Shown here: piece after piece, positions 35,266-44,947 of the stretch
Layout: every line of letters starts with the position of its first letter
Numbering within the stretch: position 1 is the stretch's first letter
Translations under genes and position numbers: made by a program
The notes under the pieces: generated by a model
Database searches by the model: none
Seen by the model: the letters and a program-made list of their open reading frames with translations, nothing else
What the model was told of the DNA's origin: nothing
Assembly (NCBI RefSeq): GCF_001722335.1
Contig: NZ_MIHA01000017.1
Location: 71,044 to 135,043, forward strand
Direction of reading: 5' to 3'
Length of the DNA: 64,000 bases
From: Mycolicibacterium flavescens
Lineage (GTDB): Bacteria > Actinomycetota > Actinomycetes > Mycobacteriales > Mycobacteriaceae

Positions 35266-36132
35266 ATGACTACGACTGCTGAAAAGCCGGCGGCGGCAGC
35301 CGAACCCGCGGTGCGCGCCAAGAAGTCCCGCAAGTTCAGCCCGTGGGGGGTGGTGGCGTGGCTGGTCGGGCTCGGGTTCTTCTTCCCGGTGTTCTGGATG
35401 GTGCTGACGTCGTTCAAGCAGGAGGCCGACGCGGCCACCAGCCCACCGACGCTGCTGTTCAACCCGACGCTGGACCAGTACGCCGAGGTGTTCAACCAGG
35501 GCATCGGCCCGGCGATGCTGAATTCGGTGTTCGCCACGGGGATCTCGACGGTGATCGTGCTGCTGCTGGGTGTGCCCGCGGCGTTCGCGCTGTCCCTGCG
35601 GCCGGTGAAGAAGACGCAGGACGCGTTGTTCTTCTTCATGAGCACCAAGATGCTGCCCGTCGTCGCGGTGATCCTGCCGCTGTATGTGATCGTGTCCAAC
35701 ATCGGCCTGCTGGACAACATCTGGGCGCTCATCGTGCTCTACACGTCGATGAACCTGCCGATCGCGGTGTGGATGATGCGGTCGTTCTTCCTCGAGGTGC
35801 CCGGTGAACTGCTGGAGGCGGCCAGCCTCGACGGCGCCAGCCTGTGGCGGTCGGTGCGCGAGGTGATCCTGCCGCTGGTGTCGCCCGGTATCGCGGCGAC
35901 CGCGCTGATCTGCGTGATCTTCGCGTGGAACGAGTTCTTCTTCGCGGTGAACCTGACCGCGGTGAATGCCCAGACCATGCCCGTCTACCTGGTCGGCTTC
36001 ATCGCCGGTGAGGGGCAGTACTGGGCGGTGCTTTCGGCGGCCGCGACCATGGCCGCGCTGCCCGTGATCCTGTGCGGGTGGTTCGCTCAGAACAAGCTGG
36101 TGCGCGGACTGTCGTTCGGCGCGATCAAGTAG
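35266..36132 (+). CDS. ABC sugar/polyol transporter permease 2
   Basis: 288 residues, MalG-like, with about six membrane helices. The EAA loop is ELLEAASLDGASLWRSVRE. It forms the membrane channel with permease 1. ATG follows the TAG of permease 1 by two bases; GGAAAGGAAGAGG lies upstream. Confidence 0.92.
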   Translation: MTTTAEKPAAAAEPAVRAKKSRKFSPWGVVAWLVGLGFFFPVFWMVLTSFKQEADAATSPPTLLFNPTLDQYAEVFNQGIGPAMLNSVFATGISTVIVLLLGVPAAFALSLRPVKKTQDALFFFMSTKMLPVVAVILPLYVIVSNIGLLDNIWALIVLYTSMNLPIAVWMMRSFFLEVPGELLEAASLDGASLWRSVREVILPLVSPGIAATALICVIFAWNEFFFAVNLTAVNAQTMPVYLVGFIAGEGQYWAVLSAAATMAALPVILCGWFAQNKLVRGLSFGAIK

Positions 36133-36147
36133 AGGAGTCAAAGTCCC

Positions 36148-37230
36148 ATGGCCTCAATCACTTACAACAACGCATCCTGCATCTACGAGGGTTCGGACAA
36201 GCTCGCGGTCGACTCGCTGAACCTCGAGATCGCCGACGGGGAGTTCGTCGTCCTGGTCGGCCCGTCCGGGTCGGGCAAGAGCACCGCGCTGCGGATGCTG
36301 GCCGGTCTCGAGGAGATCGACGAGGGCACGATCGAGATCGGCGGCAAGAACATGGTCGGCGTGCCGTCCAAGGACCGCGACATCGCGATGGTGTTCCAGA
36401 ACTACGCGCTGTACCCGAACAAGACCGTCGCGGAGAACATGGGTTTCGCGCTCAAGCTGCGCGGCGTGTCCGCCGAGGAGCGGCGCCGCAAGGTCGAGGA
36501 GGCCGCCAAGATCCTCGACCTGACCGAGTTCCTGGACCGCAAACCGGCCAAGCTCTCGGGTGGTCAGCGTCAGCGGGTGGCGATGGGCCGCGCGATCGTG
36601 CGTGAGCCGCAGGTGTTCTGCATGGACGAGCCGTTGTCCAACCTCGACGCGAAACTGCGGGTGCAGACCCGCACCCAGATCGCCGCGCTGCAGCGGCGCC
36701 TCGGCACCACGACGGTGTACGTCACTCACGATCAGGTCGAGGCGATGACGATGGGTGACCGGGTCGCGGTGCTGCGGTTCGGCAAGCTGCAGCAGTTCGC
36801 CTCGCCCAACGATCTGTACGACAAGCCCGCCAACGCGTTCGTCGCCGGCTTCATCGGCTCACCCGCGATGAACCTGGTGACCGTGCCGATCGCCCCGGAC
36901 GGTGTCAAGATCGGCGACTCGACGCTGGAACTGGAACGCGAATCGTTGACCAAGCTCAGCGAGGCGGGCCTGTCGGAGGTCACCTTCGGTGTCCGGCCCG
37001 AGCAGCTCGAGATCGTCGACTCCGGCGGCGTGGAGGTCGTCGTCGACCTGGTCGAGGACCTCGGCGCCGAGGCCTACGTGTACACCCACGCCGGATCCGG
37101 CGGTATCGAGCTGGTGGCGCGCTGTAACCCGCGGAGCGCCCCGCGGCTCGCCGACACGGTGCGGCTGCGCAGGCATCCCGAGGGTGCGGTGCACCTGTTC
37201 CATCCCGAGACCGGGGAGCGCATCAACTAG
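36148..37230 (+). CDS. ABC transporter ATPase, UgpC/MsmK/SmoK type
   Basis: 360 residues. Walker A GPSGSGKST, signature LSGGQRQRVAMGRAIV, Walker B VFCMDEPLSN and the switch His in VYVTHD are all intact. The C-terminal third is the MOBE/TOBE regulatory domain of sugar importers. It energises the importer and may serve other sugar ABC systems too. A 20-base dyad follows its stop. Confidence 0.93.
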   Translation: MASITYNNASCIYEGSDKLAVDSLNLEIADGEFVVLVGPSGSGKSTALRMLAGLEEIDEGTIEIGGKNMVGVPSKDRDIAMVFQNYALYPNKTVAENMGFALKLRGVSAEERRRKVEEAAKILDLTEFLDRKPAKLSGGQRQRVAMGRAIVREPQVFCMDEPLSNLDAKLRVQTRTQIAALQRRLGTTTVYVTHDQVEAMTMGDRVAVLRFGKLQQFASPNDLYDKPANAFVAGFIGSPAMNLVTVPIAPDGVKIGDSTLELERESLTKLSEAGLSEVTFGVRPEQLEIVDSGGVEVVVDLVEDLGAEAYVYTHAGSGGIELVARCNPRSAPRLADTVRLRRHPEGAVHLFHPETGERIN

Positions 37231-37232
37231 TT

Positions 37233-37303
37233 GCCGCGCCGAGTGGCCAGTTGTCGCGCGGTTGAGCGCGGAAAACGTCGGATAACTGGCCGCTCGGCGC
37301 GGC
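37233..37303. terminator. 20-base dyad between convergent genes
   Basis: gccgcgccgagtggccagtt (37233-37252) pairs with 37284-37303, with one T/C difference that permits G-U. The right arm reaches the stop of the small secreted gene. No T-tract. Candidate bidirectional terminator or dispersed repeat. Confidence 0.5.
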
Positions 37304-37530
37304 TAGTCGTTGATCGCGGCGACGCTGCCGGGCAGCAGGCCGCTCGGCACGCCGGGGTCGAGACCGGATCCGTGGGTGAACTCCTGATGCGCCATCGTCC
37401 GGCAGTTGTTGTCCATCGGCGTCTGGTCGCCCGAGCAGTACGGCACCAGGTCCTGTGGGTCGGCGGCAGCGTGCGGGGCGGCGACCAGACCGGCCACCGC
37501 GAGCAGCACCGCCGCGATCACTCTCACCAC
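37303..37530 (-). CDS. small secreted mycobacterial protein
   Basis: 75 residues from GTG at 37530. The signal peptide (VIAAVLLAVAGLVAAPHAAA) is followed by YCSGDQTPMDNNCRTMAHQ, with two Cys that may form a disulfide, and a short tail. Function unknown. It is divergent from ligD, with 34 bases between starts. Confidence 0.78.
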   Translation of the reverse strand: MVRVIAAVLLAVAGLVAAPHAAADPQDLVPYCSGDQTPMDNNCRTMAHQEFTHGSGLDPGVPSGLLPGSVAAIND

Positions 37531-37564
37531 GGATTCACGCTACCAGCGGGTATACGTTCACACT

Positions 37565-39892
37565 GTGGATCGTTTCGGCCGGGTGAAGCTGACCAACCCG
37601 GACAAGGTGCTCTACCCGGCGACGGGGACCACCAAAGCGGAGGTGTTCGAGTACTACGTCAACGTCGCCGCGGCGATGGTGCCGCACATCGCGGGCCGGG
37701 CGTGCACCCGCAAGCGCTGGCCCAACGGCGTCGACGAGCCGTCGTTCTTCGAGAAGCAGCTCGCCTCCTCGGCGCCCGACTGGCTGGAGCGCGGATCGAT
37801 CACGCACAAGTCGGGCACCACCACCTATCCGATCATCAACAGCGCCGAGGCGCTGGCCTGGATCGCGCAGCAGGCGTCGCTGGAAGTGCATGTGCCGCAA
37901 TGGCGTTTCGTCAAGACGTGGAGCCGAGACGGCGGCGCCGAGCAGACGCCGGGACTGGCCACCCGCGTCGTGTTCGATCTGGATCCCGGCGAGGGCGTCA
38001 CGTTCCGGCAGCTGTGCGAGGTGGCCCATGAGGTGCGCGAGCTGATCACCGGTATCGGGTTGACCACGCTGCCGTTGACCAGTGGTAGCAAGGGCCTGCA
38101 CCTGTATGTGCCGCTGGAGAAACCGATCAGCTCGAGTGGTGCCTCGGTGCTGGCCCGCCGTATCGCGGTGCAGCTGGAGAAGGCGATGCCCAAGCGGGTG
38201 ACGGCCACCATGACCAAGAGTTTGCGGGCGGGCAAGGTGTTCGTCGACTGGAGCCAGAACAACGGCAACAAGACCACCATCGCGCCGTATTCGCTGCGCG
38301 GCCGCGACGAGCCCACGGTCGCGGCGCCCCGCACCTGGGACGAGATCGAGGACCCCGACCTGAGGCATCTGCGCTTCGACGAAGTGCTCGAACGCCTCGA
38401 ACGCAACGGTGATCTGTTGGCCGACATGGACGACGACGCGCCGGTCGCCGACGCCCTGTCGACCTACCGCAGCATGCGCGACGCGGGCAAGACGCCCGAG
38501 CCCGTCCCGAACACCGCGCCGATCACCGGCAACGACGACTTCTTCGTCATCCAGGAGCACCACGCCCGGCGGCTGCACTACGACTTCCGGTTGGAACGCG
38601 ACGGGGTGCTGGTCAGCTGGGCGATCCCGAAGAACCTGCCAGACACCCCGTCGGTCAACCATCTGGCCGTCCACACCGAGGACCATCCGCTCGAGTACGG
38701 CACCTTCGAAGGCGAAATCCCCAGAGGCGAGTACGGCGGCGGCAAGGTGATCGTCTGGGATTCGGGGACTTACGAGGCCGAGAAGTTCCGGGACCCGGGC
38801 GTCAACGACGAGAAGCCACTCGACCGCAACGGCCCCGACAAGGGCGAAGTGATCGTCACGCTGCACGGCAAGAAGATCACCGGCCGCTACGCGTTGATCC
38901 AGACGAACGGCAAAAATTGGCTGGCGCACCGCACCAAGGAACAGCCCGGCCCCGCGACGGTTGCAGACCTCGCGCCGATGCTCGCCAGCGAGGGCTCGAT
39001 CGCGAGGCTGAAGTCGACGCAGTGGGCGTTCGAGGGCAAGTGGGACGGCTACCGCGTGCTGCTCGAGGCCCGCCACGGTGAGCTCAGCCTGCGGTCCCGG
39101 CGGGGCCGCGACGTCACCGCCGAGTTCCCGCAATTCGCTGCGCTGGCAGCCGATCTCGCCGACCACCACGTGATCCTCGACGGCGAGGCGGTGGCACTGG
39201 ACCAGAACGGTGTGCCGAGTTTCTCCGAGATCCAGAACCGGGCGCGCTCGACGCGCGTCGAGTACTGGGCTTTCGACATCCTGCACCTCGACGGGCGGTC
39301 GCTGCTGAAGGTCAAGTACTCCGATCGCCGGCGGCTGCTGGAGGCGCTGGCCGAGGGTGGTGGCGTGATCGTGAAGGACACACTGCCCGGCGACGGGCCC
39401 GAGGCGCTGGAATACGCACGGGCACAACGGTGGGAGGGCGTGGTCGCCAAGAAGCGGAACTCCACCTACCAACCGGGCCGTCGGTCGTCGTCGTGGATCA
39501 AGGACAAGATCTGGAACACCCAGGAAGTCGTCATCGGCGGGTGGCGGCAGGGGGAGGGCGGCCGCTCGAGCGGGATCGGTGCGCTGGTGCTGGGGATTCC
39601 GGCCGAGGGCGGGCTGGAGTTCGTCGGCCGCGTCGGCACCGGCTTCACCGACAAGGCGCTCGCCGAGCTGAAGAAGACCCTCAAACCGCTGGAGACCGAC
39701 GACAGCCCGTTCAACGAGCGGCTGCCCCGCCAGGATGCCAGGGGGGTGACCTTCGTGCGGCCCGAACTCGTCGGCGAGGTGCGCTACAGCGAACGCACCT
39801 CCGACGGCCGGCTGCGCCAGGCGAGTTGGCGCGGTCTGCGGCCGGACAAGGAGCCCGGCGAGGTGAAATGGGAAGGGCCGCAGGGGGCTTAA
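37565..39892 (+). CDS. ligD: multifunctional ATP-dependent DNA ligase D (POL-PE-LIG)
   Basis: 775 residues from GTG at 37565. Order is primase/polymerase (about 1-290, with VVFDLDPGEG), phosphoesterase (about 318-450, HHARRLHYDFRLERDG), then ATP ligase with adenylation Lys about 492 in FEGKWDGYR. The same order occurs in M. tuberculosis LigD. It fills, trims and seals double-strand breaks with Ku. TACGTT 7-12 bases upstream suggests a leaderless message; GGGTAT at 37548 could also serve an alternative sigma factor. Confidence 0.95.
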   Translation: MDRFGRVKLTNPDKVLYPATGTTKAEVFEYYVNVAAAMVPHIAGRACTRKRWPNGVDEPSFFEKQLASSAPDWLERGSITHKSGTTTYPIINSAEALAWIAQQASLEVHVPQWRFVKTWSRDGGAEQTPGLATRVVFDLDPGEGVTFRQLCEVAHEVRELITGIGLTTLPLTSGSKGLHLYVPLEKPISSSGASVLARRIAVQLEKAMPKRVTATMTKSLRAGKVFVDWSQNNGNKTTIAPYSLRGRDEPTVAAPRTWDEIEDPDLRHLRFDEVLERLERNGDLLADMDDDAPVADALSTYRSMRDAGKTPEPVPNTAPITGNDDFFVIQEHHARRLHYDFRLERDGVLVSWAIPKNLPDTPSVNHLAVHTEDHPLEYGTFEGEIPRGEYGGGKVIVWDSGTYEAEKFRDPGVNDEKPLDRNGPDKGEVIVTLHGKKITGRYALIQTNGKNWLAHRTKEQPGPATVADLAPMLASEGSIARLKSTQWAFEGKWDGYRVLLEARHGELSLRSRRGRDVTAEFPQFAALAADLADHHVILDGEAVALDQNGVPSFSEIQNRARSTRVEYWAFDILHLDGRSLLKVKYSDRRRLLEALAEGGGVIVKDTLPGDGPEALEYARAQRWEGVVAKKRNSTYQPGRRSSSWIKDKIWNTQEVVIGGWRQGEGGRSSGIGALVLGIPAEGGLEFVGRVGTGFTDKALAELKKTLKPLETDDSPFNERLPRQDARGVTFVRPELVGEVRYSERTSDGRLRQASWRGLRPDKEPGEVKWEGPQGA

Positions 39893-39894
39893 GA

Positions 39895-39929
39895 GGTTGA
39901 TTACCCGCGATATTCGCGTGCAATCAACC
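39895..39929. terminator. hairpin between convergent ligD and rnhA
   Basis: GGTTGATT (39895-39902) and CGCGA (39906-39910) pair with TCGCG (39914-39918) and AATCAACC (39922-39929), leaving a three-base internal mismatch and a three-base loop. No T-tract. It fills the 39-base gap. Confidence 0.55.
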
Positions 39930-39931
39930 CG

Positions 39932-40399
39932 TTAAGGGGCAGATGTGGCCCCGACGGACAGCGCTTCGTTGAGACCCCGGGTCGCCAACTGGTCGGCCAG
40001 CTCGTTGTCTGCGATCCCCGAGTGGCCCTTGACCCAGAACCACTCGACGCGGTGGCGCGCACAGGCGATCTGCAGGCGCCGCCACAGGTCTTCGTTCTTG
40101 ACCGGCTGCTTGGCGGCGGTGAGCCACCCGTTGCGCTCCCAGCCGAACACCCACTTGGTGATGCCGTTGCGCACATAGGTGCTGTCGGTGTACAGGTGTA
40201 CCGCGACCGGCCGGGTCAGCGCCTCGAGCGCCATGATCGGCGCGGTCAACTCCATCCGGTTGTTGCTCGTCGCGCCGGCCTCCCCGCCGAACATCTCCCG
40301 CACGTGTTCGCGATGCCGCAGCACCGCGCCCCAGCCGCCCGGCCCGGGGTTGGGCCGGCAGCCGCCGTCGGTGTGGATGACGACCGGGTCTTCGCTCAC
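39932..40399 (-). CDS. rnhA: ribonuclease HI
   Basis: 155 residues from GTG at 40399 ([20 protein letters not shown]). Catalytic acids are Asp in HTDGG, Glu in RMEL, Asp in YTDSTYV and Asp in IADNELAD. It removes RNA from RNA-DNA hybrids. The GTG overlaps the stop of the VOC-like gene (GTGA). The longer upstream frame is antisense noise. Confidence 0.93.
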   Translation of the reverse strand: MSEDPVVIHTDGGCRPNPGPGGWGAVLRHREHVREMFGGEAGATSNNRMELTAPIMALEALTRPVAVHLYTDSTYVRNGITKWVFGWERNGWLTAAKQPVKNEDLWRRLQIACARHRVEWFWVKGHSGIADNELADQLATRGLNEALSVGATSAP

Positions 40400-41016
40400 G
40401 GTCGAAGGATAGGCGCCGAGATCATCGCGGTGCGGACCGACATGCCGAGATCCCGGTGCCGCAGCGTGGTGATCCGACGGCCCGGCTGCACCGCGTCCTT
40501 GACCGGCGCCGCTTTGTCGCCGAAAAACCGTGCGGTCAAGTCGATGTCGCCGACGACGTAGGTGATCCCCCACAGTGACGACGGGCCGTCCGAAGCGGAG
40601 TCCGGGGCGCCGACGACCTCGACGATCACCTCGCCGAACCGGTAGAACACCTGGCGGATGGCCCGGCCGCCCAGTTCGCCGACGCGTTCCCGGCGCGGTG
40701 CCACGCCGATGGCCGCGAAAGCGTCGACCGTCCGGCCCAGATCGGGGGAGAGCACCACGACGTGGTCGATCGCGACGACGCCGTTGGCGTGCTCGGCAGG
40801 TGACGCCTGCGGCGCGTCGGACGTCGTCGTGGGGATACCGTCGAGGTCCGGCACCTGCACACCGCGCAACGACCAGCCGACGATCCCCGTTCCGGACGCA
40901 CCCAGCCGGATGCGGACCCCACCGACCCGGCACACCCCGTCGTCGTCGACGGTGAACCCCGCCCGCCGCCAGGCCTCGACCGGATCGGCGACCTCGAATC
41001 CCTCGACGGATGTCAC
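40396..41016 (-). CDS. VOC/glyoxalase-like protein
   Basis: 206 residues from GTG at 41016 ([20 protein letters not shown]). [22 protein letters not shown] and [17 protein letters not shown] mark one VOC unit in the second half; the first half may be a degenerate unit. Ligand unknown. It is translationally coupled to rnhA. Confidence 0.78.
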   Translation of the reverse strand: MTSVEGFEVADPVEAWRRAGFTVDDDGVCRVGGVRIRLGASGTGIVGWSLRGVQVPDLDGIPTTTSDAPQASPAEHANGVVAIDHVVVLSPDLGRTVDAFAAIGVAPRRERVGELGGRAIRQVFYRFGEVIVEVVGAPDSASDGPSSLWGITYVVGDIDLTARFFGDKAAPVKDAVQPGRRITTLRHRDLGMSVRTAMISAPILRP

Positions 41017-41132
41017 CGCACGAGTATGACCGCCCGGGTCCGCCCGCCCGCGTATGGCCGATTTCATCTTTTCCGAATCTTTGCTCGGTACCTTTAGGCG
41101 AGGTATCCGCATCGCGCACGGAGGGCGGCGAC

Positions 41133-44093
41133 ATGGGCGGCGGAATAGCATCTGAACTGGCCGAAGCGGGATTCATCGACGCCGTCGAGGTGGGCCGCGG
41201 CGGGGGCGGCGTGGTGTACCGCTGCCACCAGAAATCACTCGGGCGCAGCGTCGCGATCAAGGTGCTCGCCTCCGATCTCGACGACGACGACCGGGAGCGG
41301 TTCCTGCGCGAAGGTGTCGCGATGGGCGGCCTGTCCGGGCACCCGAACATCGTCAACATCCTGCAGGTCGGGATGACCGCGACCAACCGGCCGTTCATCG
41401 TGATGCCCTACCACGCAGCGGGATCGCTCGCCGAACGCGTCCGGCGCGAAGGCCGCATCGCCTGGCCCGAAGCGCTGCGCATCGGCGTGAAGCTCTGCGG
41501 CGCACTGGAAACCGCGCACCGCACCGGAACTCTGCACCGCGACATCAAACCCGCCAACGTCCTCGTCAACGACTACGGCGAACCCCAGCTGAGCGACTTC
41601 GGCACCGCGCGCATCGCCGGCGGCTACAAGACGGTCACCGGATTCTTCACCGGCACACTGTCTTACACCGCACCCGAGGTGCTCGCGGGCAGCCCGCCGA
41701 CGGTCGCGGCCGACGTCTACTCCCTCGGCGCGTCGATCTATGCGCTGATCGCCGGTAGCCCGCCCCACGAACGCAAGGCCGACGAGGACCTGATCGCGCA
41801 CTACCTGCGGATCACCGACACCCCGGTGCCCGACCTGCGGCCGGCCGGCATCCCCGCCGACGTCTGCGCCGCGATCGAGAAGGCGATGTCGAAGGAGCCC
41901 GCCGACCGGTTCGCCTCGGCGGCCGAGTTCGGCCGCGAACTGCAACTGGCGCAGCGGCACAACGGCCTGGCCGCCGACGCGATGGCGCTCAGCGAGCCCG
42001 GCGGTCGCCTCGAACAGACCGGCGGCACGCAGGCGATCCCGCTGTCGGAGTTGAGCGGTCAACCCGAGGAGGAGAAGGTACTACCCGCGTCGGCCCCGCA
42101 GCCGTCGAACATGTTTGCCGACACCGCCTCGACGAGCGCGTCGAGTCCGCCGTGGCAGGCGGTCCACCCACCCGCGCCGCCTCCGCCGCCGGAACCCGCC
42201 GCCCCGCAGCGCGGCCGCAAGCGGGTCCTGATCGTGTCGGGCGCCGTCGTCGCGGTGGTGCTGCTGGTGATCAGCGGGGTGCTGGTGGTCGCGTCGACCC
42301 GCGACGGCGGCGGCGGCCAGGCCGCGCCGACCACCGCGCCGGTCGCCGAGACCCAACCTCAGTGGCGGTCCGTCGCCGACGCGCGGGTGGCCCGCGACGC
42401 GGTCGCGGCCACCGAGGCCGACGGCACCATCTGGGTGTTCGGCGGGCTGGAGGCCGACGGCCGGGTCAGCGGGCAGCACGAGGGCTACGACCCCGCCATC
42501 GACAGCTGGAAGGGCGGCGAGGACCTGCCCGTTCCCGTCCAGCAGGCGATGGCGGTGACCTGGCAGGGCACCCCGGTGGTGCTCGGCGGGTGGCGGACCC
42601 AGGGCGCCGACACCAAGGTGGCCACCGACCAGGTGTGGCGCGTGGTCAACAGCCGCTGGACCGCGCTTCCGCCGCTGCTGCAGCCGCGCGCGGCCGCCGC
42701 GGCCGCGGTGGTCGGCGACCGCATCATCGTCACCGGCGGTGTGGACGCCGCCGGCGGGCTGCTCACCACCACCGAGATCTTCGACGGCACCCGCTGGACG
42801 CTCGGCGCGCCGATCCCGACCCCGCGCCAACTGCTCGGCGCGGCCTCCGACGGGGCGGTGGTCTACGTGGTCGGTGGCAACGACGGCACCTCCGAGGTGG
42901 CGACCGTCGAAACCTACGACCCGGCCGCCGACACCTGGAACAGCTTGTCCGAACTGCCCGGGCGGCGAAGCGATTTCGGCATCGCGATCGCCGACGGCCG
43001 GCTGGTCGTGGCGGGTGGGGTGTCGGGCGGGCAGGTCCTCAACAGCGTCGTCGCGCTGGACCTCGCCACACAGTCGTGGAACGGGTTGCCGGACATGGGA
43101 ACCGGTCGCCACGGTATGGCGGTCGCGGGGGTCGGCAGAACCGTCTACGCGATCGGCGGATCCACCGGTCCGGGCGACACCCAGATCACGTCGTCGGCCG
43201 AGGCGCTGAAGCTGGCGCCGCGCCGACCGCAGCCCGCGGCGCAGTGGCGGGTGCTTCCCGACGCCCCCAACGAGCGGCTGATGATGGCGTGGACGGTGCT
43301 CGGCGACGAGATCTGGATCGCCGGCGGCATGCGCCACGGCGAGACCCTGCCGACCGTCGAGAGCTACAACACCCGCACCGGCCAATGGCAGCAACGGCCC
43401 CCACTGCCGGTGCCTCTGCACCACGCGACCGCCGCCACCTACGGCGGGGAGATGGTCGTCGTCGGCGGTGCGGAGGACAACCTCGCGGAGGCGTCGAACA
43501 AGGTCTTCGTGTTCCGCGACGGGAAGTGGGACGAGCTCGCGTCGCTGACCCATGCCCGGGCGGCGTCAGCGGCCGCGGTGGTGGGTGACAAGCTGGTGGT
43601 GGTCGGCGGGCAGAACAGCCGCCAACTCGTCCCGCAGACCGAGGTTTTCGACGGCAAGTCGTGGACACCGGCCGCCGACATCCCCACCCCGCGCGAGCAT
43701 CTCGCCGCGGTGTCCGACGGCGTGTACGTCTACACGGTGGGCGGGCGCTTCCTGACCGCCGACGAGAACTCTGCGGCGTTCGAGCGGTTCGATCCGGTGT
43801 CGGGTAACTGGGACCGGTTGCCGGACATGCCGACTCCGCGCGGCAGCTACGGTTCCGCGTTCATCGACGGCCGGGTGGTCGCGGTCGGCGGAGAGGAGCC
43901 GACGCGGGTGCTGGCCACGGTCGAGATGTACGACATCGCGAGCGGCAAGTGGCGCACGGTGGCGCCGCTCAACACCCCGGTGCACGGTCAGGTGGTGGCC
44001 GCGGTCGGGTCGGCGGTGTACTGCATCGGCGGCGCCGACCGGCCCACCCACGAGGGCCCCGTTGCCACCGTCGAAGCGCTCGACTTCACGTAG
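41133..44093 (+). CDS. transmembrane Ser/Thr kinase with PknK-like kinase domain and extracellular Kelch repeats
   Basis: 986 residues from ATG at 41133, with GGAGG upstream. The kinase spans about 15-275: [10 protein letters not shown], Lys43 in [12 protein letters not shown] with Asp137, DFG Asp155. It is close to the N-terminal kinase of PknK. A linker rich in Pro/Ala leads to one membrane helix (about 365-388). The rest, outside the cell, holds about twelve GG-containing Kelch repeats, enough for two six-bladed propellers. It may bind cell-wall or external sugars and signal inward. The convergent FHA-HTH gene is a likely partner. Confidence 0.92.
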   Translation: MGGGIASELAEAGFIDAVEVGRGGGGVVYRCHQKSLGRSVAIKVLASDLDDDDRERFLREGVAMGGLSGHPNIVNILQVGMTATNRPFIVMPYHAAGSLAERVRREGRIAWPEALRIGVKLCGALETAHRTGTLHRDIKPANVLVNDYGEPQLSDFGTARIAGGYKTVTGFFTGTLSYTAPEVLAGSPPTVAADVYSLGASIYALIAGSPPHERKADEDLIAHYLRITDTPVPDLRPAGIPADVCAAIEKAMSKEPADRFASAAEFGRELQLAQRHNGLAADAMALSEPGGRLEQTGGTQAIPLSELSGQPEEEKVLPASAPQPSNMFADTASTSASSPPWQAVHPPAPPPPPEPAAPQRGRKRVLIVSGAVVAVVLLVISGVLVVASTRDGGGGQAAPTTAPVAETQPQWRSVADARVARDAVAATEADGTIWVFGGLEADGRVSGQHEGYDPAIDSWKGGEDLPVPVQQAMAVTWQGTPVVLGGWRTQGADTKVATDQVWRVVNSRWTALPPLLQPRAAAAAAVVGDRIIVTGGVDAAGGLLTTTEIFDGTRWTLGAPIPTPRQLLGAASDGAVVYVVGGNDGTSEVATVETYDPAADTWNSLSELPGRRSDFGIAIADGRLVVAGGVSGGQVLNSVVALDLATQSWNGLPDMGTGRHGMAVAGVGRTVYAIGGSTGPGDTQITSSAEALKLAPRRPQPAAQWRVLPDAPNERLMMAWTVLGDEIWIAGGMRHGETLPTVESYNTRTGQWQQRPPLPVPLHHATAATYGGEMVVVGGAEDNLAEASNKVFVFRDGKWDELASLTHARAASAAAVVGDKLVVVGGQNSRQLVPQTEVFDGKSWTPAADIPTPREHLAAVSDGVYVYTVGGRFLTADENSAAFERFDPVSGNWDRLPDMPTPRGSYGSAFIDGRVVAVGGEEPTRVLATVEMYDIASGKWRTVAPLNTPVHGQVVAAVGSAVYCIGGADRPTHEGPVATVEALDFT

Positions 44094-44697
44094 CCCGCAG
44101 CTGCGCGAGGGTGACCGCGCCGCGGCGCAGCGCCTCGTTGGCCAGTCGCACCCGGCGGTCACCCTCGGCGGGGACGGCGAACTTGTCGTACAGGTTCTGC
44201 AGATGCTGTTTGACGGCCGCCTCGGTGACGAACAGCTCACCGGCCATCCGCCGCACCGACGCCGGCTCGGGGAACGGGTCATCGGACACCAGCGGACGGC
44301 ACAGCACCACCAGCACGTCGTGCTCGCGCCGGGTGAGACGTGGCGGCGCCTCGATCGGCGCGGCGGCCACCGTCTCCTCGTCGAGCCGACCGTCGCCGCC
44401 GTCCCTGACCTCCCAGAAGATCACCCGTGACCGGCCGACGCGGACCTCGTCACCGGAACGCAGCACCCGCTCGGCGGTGATCCGCTCACCGTTGAGGTAG
44501 GTCCCGTTGCGGCTGCCCAGATCCCGGACGGACCAGGCGAACCCGAGGTTCTCGAAGACCGCGTGCAACCGCGACACGGTTTCGTCGTGGTCCAGTGCCA
44601 CCGCATTGCTCGACGCCTTGCCCAGGGTCACCCGCTGCCCGGACAGCGGGACCAGGTCGCGGCCCGACGGTGTGGAGACTTCCAGGTGGGAAGACAT
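44086..44697 (-). CDS. FHA-domain protein with C-terminal helix-turn-helix
   Basis: 203 residues from ATG at 44697, with AGGAGG upstream. The FHA domain (about 20-95) has VTLGKASSNAV, SRLHAVF and DLGSRNGTYLNG, which bind phosphothreonine. The C-terminal half with TRREHDVLVVLCRP and SVRRMAGELFVTEAAVKQHL is LuxR-like. It could turn a kinase signal into transcription. It overlaps the kinase gene end by eight bases. Confidence 0.88.
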   Translation of the reverse strand: MSSHLEVSTPSGRDLVPLSGQRVTLGKASSNAVALDHDETVSRLHAVFENLGFAWSVRDLGSRNGTYLNGERITAERVLRSGDEVRVGRSRVIFWEVRDGGDGRLDEETVAAAPIEAPPRLTRREHDVLVVLCRPLVSDDPFPEPASVRRMAGELFVTEAAVKQHLQNLYDKFAVPAEGDRRVRLANEALRRGAVTLAQLRAT

Positions 44698-44890
44698 GCG
44701 GACCTCCTATCTGAGGCATTCTGGCCCAGACCCGACGTCTGCGACCGGCGAACGGCCAGGTGCGCTTCCCCAGCTCGTAATTCGGGAGTGCATCCATGGT
44801 CGCGAGCGCCCGCGCACCGGGTAATCGCCGCGGGGTGAGAGTTGCAGCGCCGCCGGCGTAGGTTTTCCTGTCCGCGGGGTAAGGGCCGGC

Positions 44891-44907
44891 CTATGAAGTT
44901 TCTATGA
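44891..44907 (+). promoter_or_regulatory. 11-base direct repeats upstream of trcR
   Basis: CTATGA occurs at 44891 and 44902, 11 bases apart, 41-57 bases before the trcR ATG. OmpR-type regulators commonly bind such tandem sites, so autoregulation is possible. Confidence 0.4.
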
Positions 44908-44947
44908 GGACTCCGCGGGGTCGGCGGTCCGGCGCGACAATGGGTCG

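Noticed and set aside
37535..39472. 645-residue minus frame.
   Set aside because: Shadow of ligD, whose domains are intact.
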